This document shows, in pieces, positions 4,486 through 8,115 of a stretch of DNA of 8,115 nt (the stretch's first letter is position 1; each line of letters starts with the position of its first letter). The stretch is from contig JAQTRT010000143.1 of the NCBI GenBank assembly GCA_028711675.1, positions 1-8,115 on the forward strand. Reading direction: 5' to 3'. Origin of the DNA: a bacterium. GTDB taxonomy: Bacteria; Spirochaetota; JAHITG01. Under the pieces are notes generated by a model that saw only the letters and a list, made by a program, of their open reading frames with translations, did not search any database and was not told where the DNA came from. A program made the translations under genes and the position numbers.

Positions 4486-7400
4486 ATGAAAAAAATCATA
4501 TTTGTCATTTCACTTTTTATCCTCTCCCAAAACCTGTATCCCCTGCCGTTCTCGGATATACCCTCACAGACCACTCCTTTCGGAAGCACCAGCCGTTCGG
4601 TATTCGGCGATTTCAATCTGGACGGTACGCTGGACACTATCCAGATCCAGAACCGGGCCGATATATGCTGGGGCGTCTACATGAATAACAGCAAGGGGAC
4701 CTATCAGATCAACGGCTTTTTCGGGTTCATGAGCGGCCAGTCCGCCAACGCGGTCGCCGCTGGCGATATGAACAACGACGGATTCATGGACATAGCCGTC
4801 AACATCGTCGGCCAGTCGCTCATGGTGGTCCGGAACAACCAGGGCGGGTTCGATCCCAATTCGCCTGTCTGGTCTTTACCGGATACGGCCGGCACCATCA
4901 AGGACGTGCTGTTCGCGGATTTCAACAATGACGGGAACCTGGACCTGGCCGTAGCCTGTTCCAATGACCGGAACAGGATCTATCAGGGATTCGGCAACGG
5001 TACTTTTTCCCTGGTTTTCACCTTTCCCAAAACCAACACCACGCTGCAGCTGGCAGCCGCAGACCTGAACAAGGACAATTTTATCGACCTTGTCACTGTG
5101 AACAGATCGAGGTCAAATATCGTATATTTCATGAACGGTTTCACTATTAATTCCAGTATAACCGACAAACAGCCTTATTACAGCACATGCGCGGAGATCG
5201 GAGATGTGAACCACGATAACTGGCTTGACATTATCTTCGGCAAGTCTTTATCCGTGAACTCCTGGACGAACCTGATCATCGTTTGTACCAACAACCATAC
5301 CGGTTCATTCGCTCCTTACCAGACATTGGCTTACACAAATAACAATAGAAATCGGACCATACCCCGTAACATCTCCTTTGGAGATATTGACAATGACAAG
5401 GATATCGACATGGCCGTATCCTATGCCAAAGATAACGACTGTTATGTCTATATCTACACCAATAACGGATCGTATTTTTCAAAATCATCTTTCAATGCCA
5501 ATGACCAGCAGACACGGGGCCAGATTGATTTTGTGGATACGGACAATGACGGCGACCTGGACCTCTTCGCTTCTTTTATCTATGAAAATAAAAGCCCCCT
5601 CATCAAAACGACCCCGGCTATGCATACAGAAGGTGAAACAGAGCACGTATTAATATTCGGCGATGAACAGCTCCTCCTGCAAAACTGGGACAAGATCATA
5701 CTGGGCAGACCCTATAAAAGCGGAGGCGGCGGAGGCTGGAAATGGGCTGACTGGGGCAATTATACAAACCGCGACCATAATAACATCACGGCAGTGGCAG
5801 TGGGAGATATCAACGGCGTCCTCTCCTTCAATGATAAAACTGATTTTATCATCGGCACCAGACAGGGCTGGATCTATGCTTATACCAATAGCACCCCGCC
5901 CTCATCCTCAACCAACAGGTTCAACCTCTGCTGGTCGAACAAGGCCAGACCGGGCTACAAGATTGAAGCCCTGGCCCTGGGAGATCTGAATGGCGACGGC
6001 GCGCCGGACCTGCTCTATTCTCCTGGATTGACAAACGGCGGCGGCGGTAACGACACCAACAGCGGCTGCTTCATCATGTTCAACAACAACGGCGGATTCA
6101 ACACAACCGAAAGGCACCTTCCTCCCATGGAATTCGCAGGCGGATATATCTACCTATCCGCCAAGGAGATACTGGTCGACGATATTGACAAGGACGGCGA
6201 TAATGACATTATCATGGGCGGCGGCGGGCCTGACCTGATCTATTATAATGAAGGAAAAGGGGTATTCAACGAAGCAACGAGCTGTTACCCGGAAATCGAT
6301 GAAACCCAGGCCATTGACCTTGGCGACCTGGACAATGACGGCGACCTGGACCTTATCCGGGGGAACCAGATGAACTTTACTTACGCGTACAGGAATAACA
6401 ACGGCATCCTGGCTAATTCCCCTTACTGGCAGTCCCCGACCGTGAACAATATCAACCAGGTCAAACTGTTCGATGTGGACCATGACGGCGATTTGGACCT
6501 GGCCTGCGTCAACCAGAAAAATTTTTATACTTATATAATGAAGAATAAAGGGGCCGGACTGGGAACGACACAGGACGATTATCTCTGGAAATCCGGCCGC
6601 CTGGACGTAAACTATACCAGTATCATTATGAAGGATTATGACGGTGATAATGACACCGACCTCTTCCTGACCAGCTCCAGCGGGTCAGGTGTGGCTTCAA
6701 ACGAGACATATGAAGGATTATACTCGGACAATTTCCAGAATTGGACCAATCTCCCGAATACGGCAACCTTTATCAGGCAGAACTGGACCAACCAGGGACC
6801 GGGCGGCGCGCCGGCTGATCTGAGCGATGTTGCGTTCAACATAATAGCCCAGGACAATGAAGGCCGCGGAAACGTAAAAGACGTCCTTGTGCGGTTCCAG
6901 ATATCCCTGCTCGACGGGACGGAATGGAAGAACGCGACCATATCGGCCACGGGACCGGACATGACGCCGGGACCCCTGCCCTCCTCGTTCTTCATGAAAG
7001 CCAGGCCCTGGGGCTGCACCAACAGGATGCTCCACTGGAACGCCATTGCAGACCAGGTCCAGGGCTCACGCTTCATCATGCGCATGATCGCTTATCCGGG
7101 TTTTCAGAAGACCGGCAAGGTCCAGCACGCGGCTTTTGTGTATTACATGTACGGAGGATTCTACATCAACGGCGGAGCTACGGCTATCATCAAAGCGCCC
7201 AAGAACAACGAAAAGGTCTCAGGGATGGTAAAAATATTCGGCGGCGCCTATGATTATGACTTTAACAGATATGTCATCAAGATACAGAATTCATCAGGCG
7301 TCACCGCAGTGAACACCACCAATACCAATGCTGTTCCGCCCATCGGCCTTTTATATGAATGGAACGCTTCTTCCCTGCCTTCCGGCAATTACACCATCAC

Positions 7401-8115
7401 ATTAAGCGTCTTTGACAATCTGTACACAAGTCCTGTGGTCGATACTGCAAACGTCAGGATCTCATCCAAGGAGCAGGATAGCCCTACGATCACAGCTGTC
7501 TATCCCACAAATAATATGCCCAATGCAGCGGCAAACTCCCCTGTCGTGGTGAAATTCTCGAGGTATATGAACGAGAACACGCTGAGGGACGGGACCATGA
7601 GGGTCGACGACGGTACCAGCCCCCTGGACGGTAACGTGAAATACAAAAGCATCGTGAAATGCCTTATCTTTGACCCGGACCCGCACCTGAGCTTTAACCG
7701 GACCCATATCGGCAAAATCGAAGCAGCCTTCCAGGACGTACTGGGTAATTCTCTGGGCAATGATTATATCTGGAATTTCGCTGCGGAGAAAGGGCTCCCC
7801 GAGTCCATCCAGGCCGTATCTCCCCTGTACGAGGATGTAGCCACTAATACCCCGCTGAAAATAACATACAGCCTGGACATGAGCGCGTATTCCAATTTCA
7901 ACGATACCACCTTTATTCTGCAAGACATTGACGGGAACCGGGTCCACTGTACGAACTCCGGGTTCAATCCGTCGAACCGCCAGATCGTTTTCACGCCTGT
8001 GGCCGGCTTGAAAGGAAGCACCCTGTACATCGCCACTATACAAAAAGGGATCATCGCCGAAGCTGTCCCTTACCCCTATTCCTGGTATTTTATTACCCAG
8101 GACATGGTCCAGCCC
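4486..8115 (+). CDS. Large secreted FG-GAP/VCBS and Big_5 repeat protein, 3'-partial
   Basis: The frame is open from ATG 4486 to the last base (1210 codons, no stop), so the C-terminus lies outside. Residues 1 to about 20 form a signal peptide (MKKIIFVISLFIL). Thirteen D-x-[DN]-x-[DN]-x-x-x-D calcium-loop motifs of FG-GAP/VCBS type follow, starting near residues 41, 93, 144, 192, 239, 299, 350, 440, 499, 565, 613, 662 and 716; examples are GDMNNDGFMD and GDLDNDGDLD. The motif at 440-453 carries an insertion. Two Ig-like segments come next (about 777-885 and 897-995), then two Big_5-type domains (about 998-1101 and 1104-1205) with F-S-x-Y-M-N, D-x-x-G-N and W-x-F endings. Such proteins are usually extracellular; the loops bind calcium and stabilise propeller blades. 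Adhesion or surface binding is the likeliest role, by inference. No protease or glycosidase motif is seen in the visible part; a catalytic or anchoring domain may follow. It is transcribed divergently from the propeller gene. Confidence 0.93.
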   Translation, partial: MKKIIFVISLFILSQNLYPLPFSDIPSQTTPFGSTSRSVFGDFNLDGTLDTIQIQNRADICWGVYMNNSKGTYQINGFFGFMSGQSANAVAAGDMNNDGFMDIAVNIVGQSLMVVRNNQGGFDPNSPVWSLPDTAGTIKDVLFADFNNDGNLDLAVACSNDRNRIYQGFGNGTFSLVFTFPKTNTTLQLAAADLNKDNFIDLVTVNRSRSNIVYFMNGFTINSSITDKQPYYSTCAEIGDVNHDNWLDIIFGKSLSVNSWTNLIIVCTNNHTGSFAPYQTLAYTNNNRNRTIPRNISFGDIDNDKDIDMAVSYAKDNDCYVYIYTNNGSYFSKSSFNANDQQTRGQIDFVDTDNDGDLDLFASFIYENKSPLIKTTPAMHTEGETEHVLIFGDEQLLLQNWDKIILGRPYKSGGGGGWKWADWGNYTNRDHNNITAVAVGDINGVLSFNDKTDFIIGTRQGWIYAYTNSTPPSSSTNRFNLCWSNKARPGYKIEALALGDLNGDGAPDLLYSPGLTNGGGGNDTNSGCFIMFNNNGGFNTTERHLPPMEFAGGYIYLSAKEILVDDIDKDGDNDIIMGGGGPDLIYYNEGKGVFNEATSCYPEIDETQAIDLGDLDNDGDLDLIRGNQMNFTYAYRNNNGILANSPYWQSPTVNNINQVKLFDVDHDGDLDLACVNQKNFYTYIMKNKGAGLGTTQDDYLWKSGRLDVNYTSIIMKDYDGDNDTDLFLTSSSGSGVASNETYEGLYSDNFQNWTNLPNTATFIRQNWTNQGPGGAPADLSDVAFNIIAQDNEGRGNVKDVLVRFQISLLDGTEWKNATISATGPDMTPGPLPSSFFMKARPWGCTNRMLHWNAIADQVQGSRFIMRMIAYPGFQKTGKVQHAAFVYYMYGGFYINGGATAIIKAPKNNEKVSGMVKIFGGAYDYDFNRYVIKIQNSSGVTAVNTTNTNAVPPIGLLYEWNASSLPSGNYTITLSVFDNLYTSPVVDTANVRISSKEQDSPTITAVYPTNNMPNAAANSPVVVKFSRYMNENTLRDGTMRVDDGTSPLDGNVKYKSIVKCLIFDPDPHLSFNRTHIGKIEAAFQDVLGNSLGNDYIWNFAAEKGLPESIQAVSPLYEDVATNTPLKITYSLDMSAYSNFNDTTFILQDIDGNRVHCTNSGFNPSNRQIVFTPVAGLKGSTLYIATIQKGIIAEAVPYPYSWYFITQDMVQP

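Noticed and set aside
5378..5989. Plus-strand open frames in another phase (5378-5653, 5663-5989)
   Set aside because: They overlap the continuous FG-GAP frame, and their translation is low-complexity with no start signals.
7462..8043. Minus-strand open frame of 193 codons
   Set aside because: It lies wholly antisense within the FG-GAP/Big_5 gene, whose frame shows recognisable domains; no ribosome binding site or domain was seen on the minus strand.

Overview
The window carries five protein-coding genes and no RNA gene, mobile element, CRISPR array or defence system that I can recognise. All five products look exported (two clear N-terminal signals, one lipoprotein signal, one atypical signal, and one gene whose start lies outside the window). 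Four of the five are built from tandem repeats. Signal peptides, a lipoprotein and surface-type repeat proteins point to a bacterium, probably diderm. Coding DNA is of middling G+C by eye with frequent AGG/CGG arginine codons, while the spacers are AT-rich and hold near-consensus sigma70-type promoters. Phylum cannot be read safely from this: an uncultivated Omnitrophota- or Spirochaetota-like lineage is a guess.

Layout. (1) Bases 1-1114, plus strand: 3' part of a gene for a G/N/S/D/Y-rich beta-repeat protein; its 216-bp (72-residue) tandem units run off the left edge. (2) 1115-1352: AT-rich spacer with a degenerate 9-bp repeat and a TTGACA-16-TATAAT promoter. (3) 1353-1853, plus: small predicted lipoprotein. 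(4) 1859-3064, minus, convergent with the lipoprotein gene: secreted-type TPR protein with eight exact 34-residue repeats. (5) 3130-4311, minus: secreted protein made of exactly seven 52-residue repeats, predicted to be a seven-bladed beta-propeller. (6) 4312-4485: divergent promoter region with a promoter in each direction and small palindromes. (7) 4486 to the window end, plus: the largest gene, at least 1210 codons with no stop before the edge, encoding a secreted protein with 13 FG-GAP/VCBS-type calcium-loop motifs, two Ig-like segments and two Big_5-type domains.

How they may work together: nothing points to a shared enzymatic pathway and no catalytic motif was found. The common theme is cell-envelope or extracellular repeat scaffolds (binding, adhesion, protein-protein contact). 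The propeller gene and the FG-GAP gene share a divergent control region and may be co-regulated; the propeller and TPR genes are co-directional 65 bp apart, but the TPR gene seems to have its own promoter. The least familiar element is the beta-repeat protein at the left edge.
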